A DNA stretch of 64,000 bases, taken from assembly GCA_950097015.1 (NCBI GenBank), contig CATNEN010000009.1, positions 1,242,501 to 1,306,500 on the forward strand, read 5' to 3'. This document shows, piece after piece, positions 11,626 to 22,497 of the stretch. The translations under genes and the position numbers were made by a program. Positions within the stretch are counted from its first letter, which is position 1, and each line of letters starts with the position of its first letter. The notes under the pieces are model-generated. The model was not told the DNA's origin, made no database searches, and was given only the letters and a program-made list of their open reading frames with translations. The stretch is from Macrostomum hystrix (lineage: Eukaryota; Platyhelminthes; Macrostomidae).

Positions 11626-12170
11626 GCCTCAAAAATCGGCCCACTGAAATAAAGCAAGTCAAGAACCATAAGCATGGTTGCACTGAGTTTGAAAATGTGC
11701 AGAATGAAACAGAGAAAAATTGCAGCAGGAGGTCTCATTAATATATTTTGAGTATCGCCGGCTCGGAGACCAGCAGGTAAAAAATACGATCGCAGCAGCA
11801 TGTTCCTGTGCTACTACTATCGTACAGCACAGAGCAGTAGCGAATGAGAACTGATGAATGCAAAATTATATAGAATATATGAAAAATAGAAAAAACTTAA
11901 CAAAATGAATAAGTGGGAGAGCATGGGATTATGGGATTATGGGATTAAGCGCGCAGCTAAATCGCATCGTGATCTGTTAACCCCACTGCGATTGCGCAAT
12001 ACGTACAGGCTAGTTGGCTAAAAAAAAGCATAAAAAGCAAGGCAACCAGTAAGCAGTCGGTGCGGCACTGTTACATTTCCGCGGGCTCCAGAAACAGAAG
12101 GAGCAAAAATACCTGGCATTGAATGCCTCGTCATCTGATTAGATGCCAACTCAAATTGTAATGGGCATCA
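11626..12170. other. Spacer between FRA10AC1 and zinc-finger genes
   Basis: Probably holds the FRA10AC1 promoter or 5' exon and the zinc-finger 3' UTR, both minus strand. A 9-bp GGGATTATG triplet lies at about 11930. I cannot place a start or polyA site. Confidence 0.4.
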
Positions 12171-15100
12171 CTAAGCTGGTCCATCGATCAACTTCGCCGA
12201 TGCCTCCGTGGCAGCTGCTGAAGTCGCTGACGAAGGTGGTGGAGACGGCGAAGGTGGCGGAGGCTCTGCCGTCTCCGATGCCGCAGCTGCAGTGGATGCC
12301 GCGCTGGGCGCCGATGTTGCCGGAGATGTCGGCACGCGGCGCTTTGAGAGCCGCTGCTGCTGCAGGGAGTCGCTGTCTTCGCTGTCTGCGTCCTGGCTGA
12401 AGCAGAGGCCGGGCGGCTCCGCCTCATCCGCAGTCTGCGCCGGTCGCTGCTGAGACTGCATCGTCTTCCGCTTCTGCTGACGCCTGGCCACGCCGCCTTC
12501 TTCGCCTCCGACACTCTCGGAGCCAACGGCCTCAGTCGCCAACGCGGCCGTCTTGGCCGCAGTGGCACCGCGGGTGTCCTCGTCCGAGCTGACGCTGGTC
12601 GCTGCGGCCGCGGCAGCCGCGGAGGTCCGTCCACGACGCTTGCGCAGCACCTTGCCCCGCTGGCGCTGCCGCTTGGCGTCCTGAACCGGCGACTCGGCCG
12701 ATGTTCCAGCCGCGGCCGCATCCTCCGCGCCGTAGACGACCACGACTTCCGCATCGTCGTCAGCTCGCCGATCTGAAGCTGTTGAATCCACGGAGGACGA
12801 CACGGATCGGCGCTGCGGCTGGCGCGACTTTCGCTTCAGACTGGCGGCTGCTGGCTGAGCCGCCGCTGCCGACTGTGCGCTGCTGTCCGCAGACGCCGAC
12901 TTCGTCGTCGGCGCAGTCGCCAAGTTCGCCGAGTCTGACTTCTGGCGTCGGCGAGCGGTTTTCTTTGTCCGCCGGCTGCTCCCCGAGGCAAGCTTGCTGC
13001 CGCTATCGTTGGCGACAGGCAGCGGCTGCTTGAAGCGCTGCCGGAACTGGACGGAGTCGCCCGCCACCTCGCCACTTGAAGAGGCCGCGGCTGCGGCTGC
13101 AGCGGCCGCCGCCGCTTTCCGTTTGCGCTTTCTCTCGACGTCGCCGCCGTTGCCAGCGACCTGGGCGGAGGACGCGGCGGAGCAGCAGATCAGCAGGTGT
13201 TCGTCGGCTGCCTCGCTGCTGTCAAAGATCTGACAGCAAGACTGGCAGGTAAGCTGCGGATGGCTGGCTCGCCGATGCTGCAGCAGCAGGTGCTCCAACC
13301 GGAAGGACAGGGCGCAGACGCCGCAGGGATAGGGGGCGTTGGCGGTTGCCGAAGCGGCTGCCGCCGCAGCGGAAGCGATGTCAGAGGCAGTCGAGTCGCT
13401 GGAGTCGACCTTCAGGTCCTTGAGTCGCACCTAGGAGCCAAATTATTGGTTTGAAATCAATCAATTCTAGGATGGGAAATCGATCAGGAAATCTAAACTC
13501 ACCTTGTGCAAGTTGATGACATGATCAGACAGGTTGCGGACCTGTTTCTGACACACCGGGCATTCGTGAGTCAGCTTTGGTGTCTCGTGAATGTGGCGAA
13601 TATGGCTGGCCAGATTCTGTTTGCCCTTAAGGCAGGCCTGGCAGTGGGGACAGTTGAAACTGCGGCTCTCAGCTGACTGGCCGTGAACCCGCTGTCGGTG
13701 TACAGTCAGCAGGCGCTCGCTAGCGAAAACCTTGCGACAAACGGTGCACTCCATGCCGTCCAGGATGGCAGCGACCGACACTCCGGCAGCGGCGGCCAGG
13801 GCGGCCACGGTTGGAGCCTCCTTGTGCACAGCGGCCAGGTGGTTGCGCAGCAGGTAGTTGCGCTTGAACATGCGGCTGCACTGGGGGCACGGATGCCACT
13901 CAGCCGGGTGCATGTTGGCCTGGTGCTGCCGCAGCCGGAACTGGGAGGGAAATTCTTTGCCGCAGATCTGCGGGCCGCGAGAGGATGGGGTCGAGTGCCG
14001 TGGGCGATTTAGAAAGTGCAGCCAATCTAATACCTGCCTAATAGATCTGACAACTCATCTTGGATATCTGACAACTCATCTTGGATATCTGACAACTCAT
14101 CTTGGATATCTGACAACTTATCTTGGATATCTGACAACTTATCTTGGATATCTGACAACTCATCTTGGATATCTGACAACTCATCTTGGATATCTGACAA
14201 CTCATCTTGGATATCTGACAACTCATCTTGGATATCTGACAACTCATCTTGGATATCTGACAACTCATCTTGGATATCTGACAACTCATCTTGGATATCT
14301 GACAACTCATCTTGGATATCTGACAACTCATCTTGGATATCTGACAACTCATCTTGGATAACTGACTAACCGTCATGCAAATTTGACAACCTATCATGGA
14401 CAACCCATCTGACAACCCATCTGACAACCCATCTGACAACCTATCCTGATCATCTGAAAACCCGTATAGTGTATCCGGCAACCAGAAGTGGCTCACATCG
14501 CACAGGCAGGCGGCATCAGCTGGACGGTGCTGATAGTGCATGTGCTGGATGAGGTTCACTGTGCCAGCGAACCGGTTGACGCCACCGCCGTCTCCTTCGC
14601 CGCTGCACAGGTGGCAGCGCAGTAGCCTGGCGTGACTGGCCATGAGGTGAGCAGTCAGGTCAGACAGCTGGAGGCCACTGTCATCGCTGTCGCTGCCCGC
14701 AGTCGCCCGTCTCGACCGGCTGCCGGCTGCCATCCTGCTCAGTCTGACAACGCTGGGGTGCTCGACGGTTTCGTTCGTGGCGGCTGAGTCTGAGCAGAAA
14801 GGGCACCTGCAGATTGGGATCAGACAAGAGGAGTCAGGCGAATGTGCAAGATATCGGTGAGTGATGGGGCAGAGAGAAAGAGAGACAACTTGACCGGGAG
14901 ATAGGGAAAGCCTTGGATCCAACACAAGGGGGTGAGTGACAGCGGTACGCATTTGCCTCTCGCGATTAGGTCATTGACCTCGATTTCTCGACAATGGCCA
15001 CATTGCGGTTCAAGGTTGCTGTGAAAGTGTACACTGACTGACGATCACAAAGTCAGGTGTACACAGATGTACACACCTGGGTGAGCGTGTGTGCTCAGGA

Positions 15101-18100
15101 GTCAGCGTAATGGGCAGAATTGCCTCCTCGCTGACTGCGAGTCTCATGTCACGAAATAATGTGCCATTGCCCGCAGCCCTCATGAAATTATAATTATAAC
15201 TGTATACGAGACAAGGGGTGTTGTATTCGGCTCACCTGCTGGCATTATTCTGCGCAGAAGCGCAGCAGAGCAGCACGTGTACCAGGCAGCGGGCGACATC
15301 GAATGGCAGCAGGCGCCAGCGCAGCAAATCCGGGACAGTGAGGCCCCGCTCGTACAGCTGGTCGAAGTCGATCAGGCCGGGAGGCAGCGGCTCAGGCGTG
15401 GGCGGCAGTTGGAGGCTGGGCTGAGCTCGCCTGAGCAGGGAGTGCATGAGCCGGACCCGCTTGTCGCAGAATTGAGCATAGCCCATCAGAACGAATAGGT
15501 CCACCCGGCGGCGCTTCTGCTGATTGTCCAGCGACTCTTTGCCAGGTTCGGTTTTGACTTCGGGCCGTTGAGGCTCCACAACTAGCAGAAGGCGCAGGTG
15601 AGGCCAGGGCCTGGCCAGCCAGAGGCCTTCGCATTGGCTGTCGGCGGTATTTGCCAGCAGGCCCGAGACCAGCTCGTTCAGGCGGTAGTCGGCCACTGCG
15701 CGCTGCGAACTGAAGCAAATCAGAACCCAAATAAGGATTATAGGGATCAATATCGGGATTATTGGGATCTATGAGATCAATTTTGGGATTATAGAGATCA
15801 ATAGCCTTATAAGGAGTGAGCGATTTAACGCAATAAAAAGAAATAAGACAGGGGGAAAGACGACAGACGCAGGAATAGGTGACAGACAGGGTGATGTAAT
15901 AGGGACAGGTTGATGGATTAGAGATGGATTGATAGATAATAGAAGGAGGACTATAGACGGAGTGATGGATTAAAGACGGAGTGATGGATTAGAGATAGAG
16001 TGATGGATTGGAGACAGGGTGATGGGTTGGAGACGGAGTGATGGATTAGAGACAGGGTGATGGATTAGAGATAGAGTGATGGATTGGAGACAGGGTGATG
16101 GGTTGGAGACGGAGTGGTGGTCCGGTGGATTAGAGATAGAGTGATGGATTGGAGACAGGGTGATGGGTTGGAGACGGAGTGGTGGATTAAAGATAGAGTG
16201 ATGGATTGGAGACAGGGTGATGGGTTGGAGACAGGGTGATGGGTTGGAGACGGAGTGGTGGATTAGAGATAGAGTGATGGATTGGAGACAGGGTGATGGG
16301 TTGGAGACGGAGTGGTGGATTAGAGATAGAGTGATGGATTGGAGACAGGGTGATGGGTTGGAGACGGAGTGGTGGATTAGAGATAGAGTGATGGATTGGA
16401 GACAGGGTGATGGGTTGGAGACGGAGTGGTGGATTAGAGATAGAGTGATGGATTGGAGACAGGGTGATGGGTTGGAGACGGAGTGGTGGATGGACAGAAG
16501 GATCCAAAAAATATCATTTAAAGGTGAGAGTTACAAAGGTGAAGCTATGTTGCCACAGTTTGAAAGTGCAGCATCAATTATTGTAAAAATGCCTTTAAGT
16601 GATGCAATCAAGCAAGAGCTAGTACATGACATGCTTTAGGAAATGTACAGAGAAATTCTAATGCGAGAATTAGTTGCATCTTCTATTCCGAAGTACACTG
16701 ACAACGAAAAAGTTGACATTGATAATAACATCGATGCTTTTAAACTGTGTGAAATATTCCGTCGAGGGCGAATCAAAATGCTTTGCCTCTGTAAAGAGCT
16801 TCTTACTCTTTAGGAATATGCACTTTCTGTACTCAAATTATTTCAGTTTAACATGCATCAGTGGATTCGGTGGCTCGTCAGGTAGTCTTAGCAGCAAGAT
16901 CATGGTGAAATTGAACGGTACCATCACAGCTGACGCCTACATTCTAAACAGCACGATCCAATACTCATCACGGACGAGCGTCCCCTTTTTGCCTATGGAT
17001 GCGGTGCAGCGACTCGTCAGTATCGGAATCAACTTCGACGGTAGCAACTTTCTTGATACGATGTGCTTCAACGGTTCCACGAAGAGCATGACTGGGATCA
17101 AAAGCCAAAATAGCAGCACTTGGAATCTGCTAACCATCTGTGACCGCCTGCTGATCGGACACTGCATTTCGTCTGAAATAAAGCCATTTGCCGGTCGGGT
17201 GCAGTACTGGGGCTTGCTGACCGGCAACCTTGACAACAGCCAGTTTGACAACCTGCGCAGCCTGTGCAACCCTTAGCGCAGAGACAGATGCTTTAAATTT
17301 GTGCAGCATGAGACAATCGGACAAAGCAGCAATTCTGACAAACCAAACCATCGGACAAACCATCATTTGCTTGCGTCTATCAGCTCTTAGTGCAGGCTGA
17401 TTTGTTTACTTGTGTCACGCTTGGCTTGCGTGCTAATTGAGGTGGCTGGTCCGCGTGGCCCAGCCGTACCCTAAGTCCTAGGCTCAGTCAAATAGAACGG
17501 AGCGATTCCAACTGGCAAATAGCAACTTCGCTGGCTCGCTACGTTTCTTAATCAATTCCTGGCCAGCCTTCAGTCTCAAGTTATTACAAATATAATTACA
17601 CGACTTTGCTGAGAATAGCTGCGTAGCAGATTTACGCTATCTTAGCGCATCCATCAAAGGCACAAGAAGAGCAGAAGACGAGGAAGCAAAGAGCTCTTCA
17701 ATCGAGACTTGTGATCCAATAGAACTGTTGGCACCCTCTCGAACTCGGCCAGCAGCCGAGAGTTGATGCGGTCAGACGGAGATGGTGCAGGCACATTTGC
17801 GTGACATGCGGACAAATTTTGAAGGCCTGGTAAGGTCGCACTGAGGCGCAGTGCTAATTTGTGTATAGGGGTGCATGAAATACACTAGCGCTTATAGGAA
17901 AAATATGACCTTCGGCCAGAACCATTGAATATGTCGACGGTCTGAAGAGCTGGCGACTTCATTCTTGTTTCAAAAGATGCGCAACAAAAAGTTTTCCCGT
18001 GTTCTTGAGTTTCGTGTGCTTGCGAAATTCACAAGGGGGAATTTTTTTGTTTTGTGAAAATTACCTGAACTCCTCCATGCTGACTGGCCGACTCGCCGGC

Positions 18101-19784
18101 GACTCCTCCTCGCCAGACGAACCGCCGCCGACGCCAGGGTCTTCTCCGTCTCCATCGCCTTCATCGTCTTCTTCGTCCTCTTCGACATCTTCGCCGACAG
18201 GGAGACGTCGACTGGCGTAGGCGTAGTCCAGTCCGTCGGCTCCTCCGCCGTCTGATCTGTGACGATAGCGCTGCTGCTGCTGCTGTTGCTGCTGCATCTC
18301 CTCACAATAATCGTAGACACCAACAGAAGCAGCCTCTGAAGGATGTCCGTCCAGCACAAAGTCCTTGCAGTCGAACTCTTCCTCCGCCCACTCGTCGGCT
18401 TCGGCTGACACCGCCGAAGTTGCGGCCTTCACGCTGAGCATCGCAAGCAGCTTGCCGAGCACGGAGCCGCCTGCCGGCTCATCTGTGGAGGGCTCCGGTG
18501 CGGCCACTGCCGCTTCAGTAGCTTCAATGGGCTTCACATCTGCAGTCTCTGCAGGGAATTCTTCGACTGGCTGGAACTCAACCTGCTGCTGCGGCAAGGA
18601 CTGCTGAGGCACTAAAATGAATAGCAAATGCGGAGCGTGACTTGCACTTGCATGACAGCAGCTAGATCAATCACTGCCACGATTTGTTAGGCCATTGGGG
18701 CTTCATTGTCACACTGTCATTTTCACATCTTCTGGGACATTCAGTCACGCAACTGAGCCTGCCCAGTCATTTTGTCTGGCCATTGGGACTGTCTAGTTAT
18801 TCAGTCTGGTCATTCAGACTGCCCAGTCATTTAATCTGGTCATTGAGACTGCCCAGTCATTCAGTATAGTCATTGAGCGAGCCTGACTAGTCACTCAGTC
18901 GGGTCATTGTGTTTCCTCGGTAACTCACGCGGCTCCTCCACTGCCAGCACCTCGTGCAGCTCGGCTCGCACGTCGACCAGCTCAACGGGCTGGAAGCCGG
19001 GCGGGGGCCGGCAGAAGCGCATGCCCAGCAGCCTGCGCCGCGGCCGCTGCATTAGATAGGCGCGACCCTCCAGGAGGCCACCAGCGTCGGCCAGTAGGTT
19101 GTCCAGTCGGCGCAGGCAGGCGTCGGACACAACGCAGAGTCCGCGCGCGGGCCACCTGGTCTGGTCCATGACGGCGAAGGTTGGCGGATCATCCGGCAGA
19201 AATTTTCGCCAGGTGGCGGCTCGCCGGCGGAGGATGAGAGCCGAGCCCACCTGCGGCTGTTCGCCAGCCATCGGAGCAGGTGGCTCGAACAGCTCGCGGC
19301 AGAACTCGAAGGAGCAGGTCAGCATGGACAGGTAGACAGACGAGGCGGCAGACACGCTACCGTTGGCGCCGCCAGTCTCTACGCTGGCGAGGCCAGTGAC
19401 GAGGCGGCGGTCCCGGTCCGACGGTCGCTGGCGAGCGAATTCGGCGAAGAAGCCAGCCTTCGGCTTGAGCTTGCCTTCCCTGGCCAGCAGGAGGCCGGTC
19501 AGGTTCAGCGATTGGCCGACGGCTGAGGTCAGTGCCGAAGCTTTGGACGACGGCGCAGCATCGTCTGGACAGGGCGTCAGCGAACCGAGGCTGCGCCGCA
19601 TGTAGCTGGCTGGTGGCTCGGCACGGATCGCATGCGACTGCGGTGAGGGCGAACGACGTCGACGCCGACGGCGATTCTGCGGCTCCGCCATCTGTGATGG
19701 AGTGTCGTTTGGCAAGACGGCCGAGACGGGGGCCACATCGGCTTGGCCGACTGCTTCGTTGTCAAGGTCGATTTCGGACTGCAT
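12171..19784 (-). CDS. Large C2H2 zinc-finger protein, family not recognised
   Basis: Six minus-strand exons join in phase: 19784-18929, 18611-18065, 15709-15236, 14806-14497, 13967-13503 and 13430-12171, giving 1,304 codons including TAG 12171-12173. The N-terminal exon has a basic RRRRRRR tract and a globular-looking part (LTCSFEFCRELF, WRKFLPDDPPTFAVMDQTRW). Exon 2 is acidic with polyQ. Exon 3 looks helical. Fingers run from exon 4 to 6; one is created across a splice (CLCD|ICGKEF...H). Exon 5 holds four (CPQC, CTVCRKVF, CPHC, CPVC) and exon 6 two more. The last 350 residues are Ala/Ser-rich with basic clusters. It is probably a nuclear DNA- or RNA-binding regulator (inference). The upstream frame is open, so an earlier exon is possible. 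The exon 2-3 join is the least certain because that intron also holds an antisense exon. Confidence 0.75.
14038..14450. repeat. 21-bp minisatellite plus 12-bp tail in zinc-finger intron
   Basis: About 15 copies of a 21-bp unit (CTGACAACTCATCTTGGATAT), followed by CTGACAACCCAT 12-mers to about 14440. It fills intron 13968-14496. Because 21 is a multiple of 3, both strands stay open. Confidence 0.95.
14955..15215 (+). mobile_element. SINE family 2, near full-length copy
   Basis: Shows TTTGCCTCTCG near the left end, AGTGTACACTGACTGACGAT, GATGTACACACCTGG, then the body hairpin GTCAGCG (15101-15107) paired with CGCTGAC (15129-15135) around GGCAGAATTGCC. It ends in ATTATAATTATAA, a simple A/T-rich SINE-like tail. 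It lies in the zinc-finger intron 14807-15235, antisense to the gene. Confidence 0.75.
15890..16496. repeat. 19/57-bp hierarchical minisatellite
   Basis: The basic unit is about 19 bp (GAGTGATGGATTGGAGACA). Three variants combine into a 57-bp higher-order unit repeated about six times in 16.1-16.49 kb. 57 is a multiple of 3, so a 19-residue repeat is open on both strands. It lies in the large zinc-finger intron 15710-18064. Confidence 0.95.
16500..16846 (+). pseudogene. AT-rich decayed reading frame with two TAG codons
   Basis: One + frame runs about 115 codons from the end of the array to the lectin-like exon, interrupted only by TAG at 16637-16639 and 16811-16813. The conceptual product looks protein-like (SDAIKQELVHDML, EMYREILMRELVASSIP, DAFKLCEIFRRGRIKML). 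Both TAGs could be CAG to TAG transitions. Codon use is far more AT-rich than in the neighbours. I do not recognise the family; it may be chance. Confidence 0.3.
16847..17276 (+). CDS. Lectin-like (LamG/ConA-like) terminal exon, orphan
   Basis: An acceptor TTATTTCAG precedes 16847, and the frame runs to TAG 17274-17276. It is homologous to the last exon of the gene at 34764-36639: both begin one base into a codon, then share C-[VI]-S, a central FDGS, the CLRIGNC/RLLIGHC block, WGF/WGL and the ending FDELRSLCQN versus FDNLRSLCNP. The fold is probably a jellyroll lectin/LamG type in a secreted protein (inference). No upstream exon for the middle part is found on the + strand. It sits antisense in intron 2 of the zinc-finger gene. 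It may be a partial gene duplicate or the 3' exon of a gene whose other exons have diverged. Confidence 0.6.
17277..18064. other. Intron sequence of the zinc-finger gene, no gene seen
   Basis: Non-repetitive sequence 3' of the lectin-like exon. No recognisable exon or element. Confidence 0.4.
18690..18905. repeat. Degenerate about 29-bp array in zinc-finger intron 1
   Basis: Seven or so diverged units around CATTCAGACTGCCCAGTCAT in intron 18612-18928. It is much less homogeneous than the other arrays, so probably older. Confidence 0.75.
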
Positions 19785-19837
19785 GAGGCTGGGGCGGGGC
19801 GGTGAGGGCTCAGGGCCGGGCTGGGCAGTGTTAAAAC

Positions 19838-20268
19838 CTAATCAGGTGGGGGAGAAGCTAATCAGGTGGGGGAGAAGCTAATCAGGTGGGGGAGAAGCTA
19901 ATCAGGTGGCAGAGAAGCTAATCAGGTGGGAGAGAAGCTAATCAGGTGGGAGAGAAGCTAATCAGGTGGGAGAGAAGCTAATCAGGTGGGGGAGAAGCTA
20001 ATCAGGTGGCAGAGAAGCTAATCAGGTGGCAGAGAAGCTAATCGGGTGGAGGAGAAGCTAATCAGGTGGCAGAGAAGCTAATCAGGTGGGGGAGAAGCTA
20101 ATCAGGTGGCAGAGAAGCTAATCAGGTGGCAGAGAAGCTAATCAGGTGGCAGAGAAGCTAATCGGGTGGAGGAGAAGCTAATCAGGTGGCAGAGAAGCTA
20201 ATCAGGTGGCAGAGAAGCTAATCAGGTGGGAGAGAAGCTAATCAGGTGGAGTAGAAGCTAATCAAGTG
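19838..20268. repeat. 20-bp minisatellite upstream of zinc-finger gene
   Basis: About 21 copies of AAGCTAATCAGGTGGCAGAG with GGGGGAG, CAGAG and GGGAGAG variants. Each unit contains CAGGTGG, which resembles a weak + strand splice donor. Confidence 0.95.
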
Positions 20269-20596
20269 GGAAATAATTTATCATTTCTGATCATTTCAAT
20301 AATTATGTATCTCTTAGGGTCTGTAATTTTAAATCAAAAAGACGACAGTGATTGGCTCTGAACTTATGTAGTTGACCTCGGTTAATAACTTATGTATATA
20401 TTTGTAGTATAGTCTTTTGAAAATTCCAATTTAAGCGAGTGAAAACTGTCGGATTGGATTATAATAACAGGCTTTAATTGAAGAGTCAATAGTGAGCCAA
20501 ACTAGACTAAGTTAATTCTATTAGTATCTAGCTGCTACGTATTCTTCAGTTACTACTCATTAGTAATAGCATTAGCGGAGAGTCCAGGTGGGGAAT
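20269..20596. other. 3' flank of NDUFB9, AT-rich
   Basis: Likely 3' UTR of the minus-strand NDUFB9 gene and spacer. No further feature supported. Confidence 0.4.
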
Positions 20597-21073
20597 TTAT
20601 CCCATGGGACCGGACCACTCGCCAGTGTCCTTGTTTTCCTTGCCGTACTTCTGGTGCCAGCGCTCGATGTACTCCTTCTTGCGCTGCTCCCGCCGGGCAA
20701 AGTAGTCCGGGTACTGCGCCTTCTCAAGCGGATGCCAGCGGTCTAGCAGAGAGTCGGGAAAGTACTGCCAGCGGCTGAACCCGATGCCGCCGGGGTCGTT
20801 GGGCCAGCGGAACGGGTAGCGGGAGCGCTTGCTCGCCAGCTCTGCCCAGGCGGCTTCCAGTAGCTCCTTGGCGCGGATCGGGTCCTCGACGTTGCGAGTC
20901 TCCTCGAATCGCTGTCGCAGCAGGACAGCGTGGTAGCGATTATCCAGGCGCTCGTGGTGCTTGCTGCGCACCTCGTACAGGGCCGCCTTGTACAGCCGGC
21001 ACACTTTCTGCGCGTGCGACAGGTAAGTGGTGCGCAGGTAGGCCGGCAGGGGCGGCCCTGGAACCATTGGCAT
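20597..21073 (-). CDS. NDUFB9: NADH dehydrogenase 1 beta subcomplex subunit 9
   Basis: An accessory subunit of mitochondrial respiratory complex I, of the LYR family that binds acyl carrier protein. The single-exon 158-residue frame carries the LYR-type motif near the N-terminus (THE equivalent is SHAQKVCRLYKAAL), an arginine-rich helix (RYHAVLLRQRFEETRN), then the family's C-terminal signature: FPDSLLDRWHPLEKAQYPDY followed by FARREQRKKEYIERWHQKYG. The length is slightly below the vertebrate protein (about 179). The Met at 21073 is followed by a proline-rich leader (PMVPGPPLP) before the LYR helix. Intronless, unlike most genes here. A CAG/CTG repeat lies just upstream, in the presumed 5' UTR. 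Confidence 0.93.
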   Translation of the reverse strand: MPMVPGPPLPAYLRTTYLSHAQKVCRLYKAALYEVRSKHHERLDNRYHAVLLRQRFEETRNVEDPIRAKELLEAAWAELASKRSRYPFRWPNDPGGIGFSRWQYFPDSLLDRWHPLEKAQYPDYFARREQRKKEYIERWHQKYGKENKDTGEWSGPMG

Positions 21074-21076
21074 CTT

Positions 21077-21122
<46 letters not shown>
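21077..21122. repeat. (GCT)n/(GAT)n microsatellite at NDUFB9 5' end
   Basis: About 12 GCT followed by three GAT, a few bases upstream of the NDUFB9 start (CAG on its sense strand). Confidence 0.95.
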
Positions 21123-21284
21123 TTATTGAAGCTGACCCCTGATTATTAACGCTGGCAGCAATGCTACTGCCGCTGTCTGCTGTGGGTCATGAAATGGAAC
21201 TCAGAAGAATTGACAGTGGCCATCGGATGCTTATGCTAGTGCTTATAATCGCATTCGCAATGTACCTGAAACCCTAGATCCAAC

Positions 21285-21910
21285 TGTTGATCTTAAATCT
21301 ATATGAAGATTTTCAATCTACCTGAAGATCATTAAGCTACCTGAAGATCTGAAATCCAACTGAAAATCTGAAATCTACCTCAAGATCATTAAGCACCTAA
21401 AGATCCTAAATATACCTGAAGATCCTAAATCTACCTGAAGATCCTAAATCTACCTGAAGATCCTAAATCTACTTCGGGATCATAAATCTAACTCGAGATC
21501 ATTAATCTACCTGAAGATCTTAAAGCTACCTGAAGATCATAAATCTACCTGAAGATCATAAATCTACCTGAAGATCATAAATCTACCTGAAGATCATAAA
21601 TCTACCTGAAGATCATTAATCTACCTGAAGATCATAAATCTACCTGAAGATCTGAAATCTACCTGAAGATCTGAAATCTACCTGAAAATCATAAATCTAC
21701 CTGAAGATCATAAATCTACCTGAAGATCATTAATCTACCTGAAGATTATAAATCTACCTGAAGATCATAAATCTACCTGAAGATCATTAATCTACCTGAA
21801 GATCATAAATCTACCTGAAGATCTTAAATCTACCTGAAGATCATAAATTTACCTGAAGATCTTGAATCTACCTGAAGATTTGAAATCTACCTGAAGATCT
21901 GAAATCTGAA
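21285..21910. repeat. 19-bp minisatellite
   Basis: About 33 copies of ATCTACCTGAAGATCATAA with CTTAA, CTGAA and CATTA variants, more diverged at both ends. Confidence 0.95.
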
Positions 21911-22495
21911 TCTACTGGAAAATTCGTGATTTGCGAACGTACCTTATATCCCCCATCAACGTGAAATCCAAAATGTAACTCAAAATCGTAAATCTATCCG
22001 AAATTCTATTAGAAAATCTGGAACCCACCGAAAATGCTGAATTCGCCAGAAAGTCCCATATTTACCTGGAAGCGTTTAATTAACTAGAAAACATTTAAAT
22101 AAAACACAAGTCCTACAGGACAGAAGCAGTTTCTCAGTGAACAGTATAACGCTGACTCTGAATTTTCTGAAAGTAAAAGATCTCAAATAAAAGAAAGGCG
22201 TGGCGTGCTAAAGGCTTCATCGGTGCCTTCGACTCATTTAACATGTCAATCAAACTAGGCGCATTTATCGTTTAAAAAAGTAAGAAGAGCAGAAATAGCA
22301 AACATTATGGGACATAAAAGCATGTTGAGAACACGTACAGGGTTAATTTAGCTAACACAGCTACTACAAATCTACTATAATGCATGGGTCGAAACTTTAG
22401 AATACAATAAATAGGACAGCTCGTCCATCAGCTGTCAGCTGAAACTTTCAAGGCTAGCAGCCAGTTCAGTTAGATCCGATTTAATTTGACAGTTC
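21911..22495. other. Spacer between two arrays, no gene seen
   Basis: The left end is a decayed continuation of the 19-bp array; the rest is unique, with no exon-like frame. Confidence 0.4.
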
Positions 22496-22497
22496 AG

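Noticed and set aside
11580-11801. 73-codon minus frame as FRA10AC1 first exon
   Set aside because: Overlaps the 32-bp array and has no donor in a phase that fits the next exon.
11930-11958. Telomere-like or transcription-related GGGATTATG repeat
   Set aside because: Three units only and not TTAGGG; too short to interpret.
12188-12754. Arg/Ser-rich 188-codon minus frame
   Set aside because: Alternate frame of the GC-rich zinc-finger last exon.
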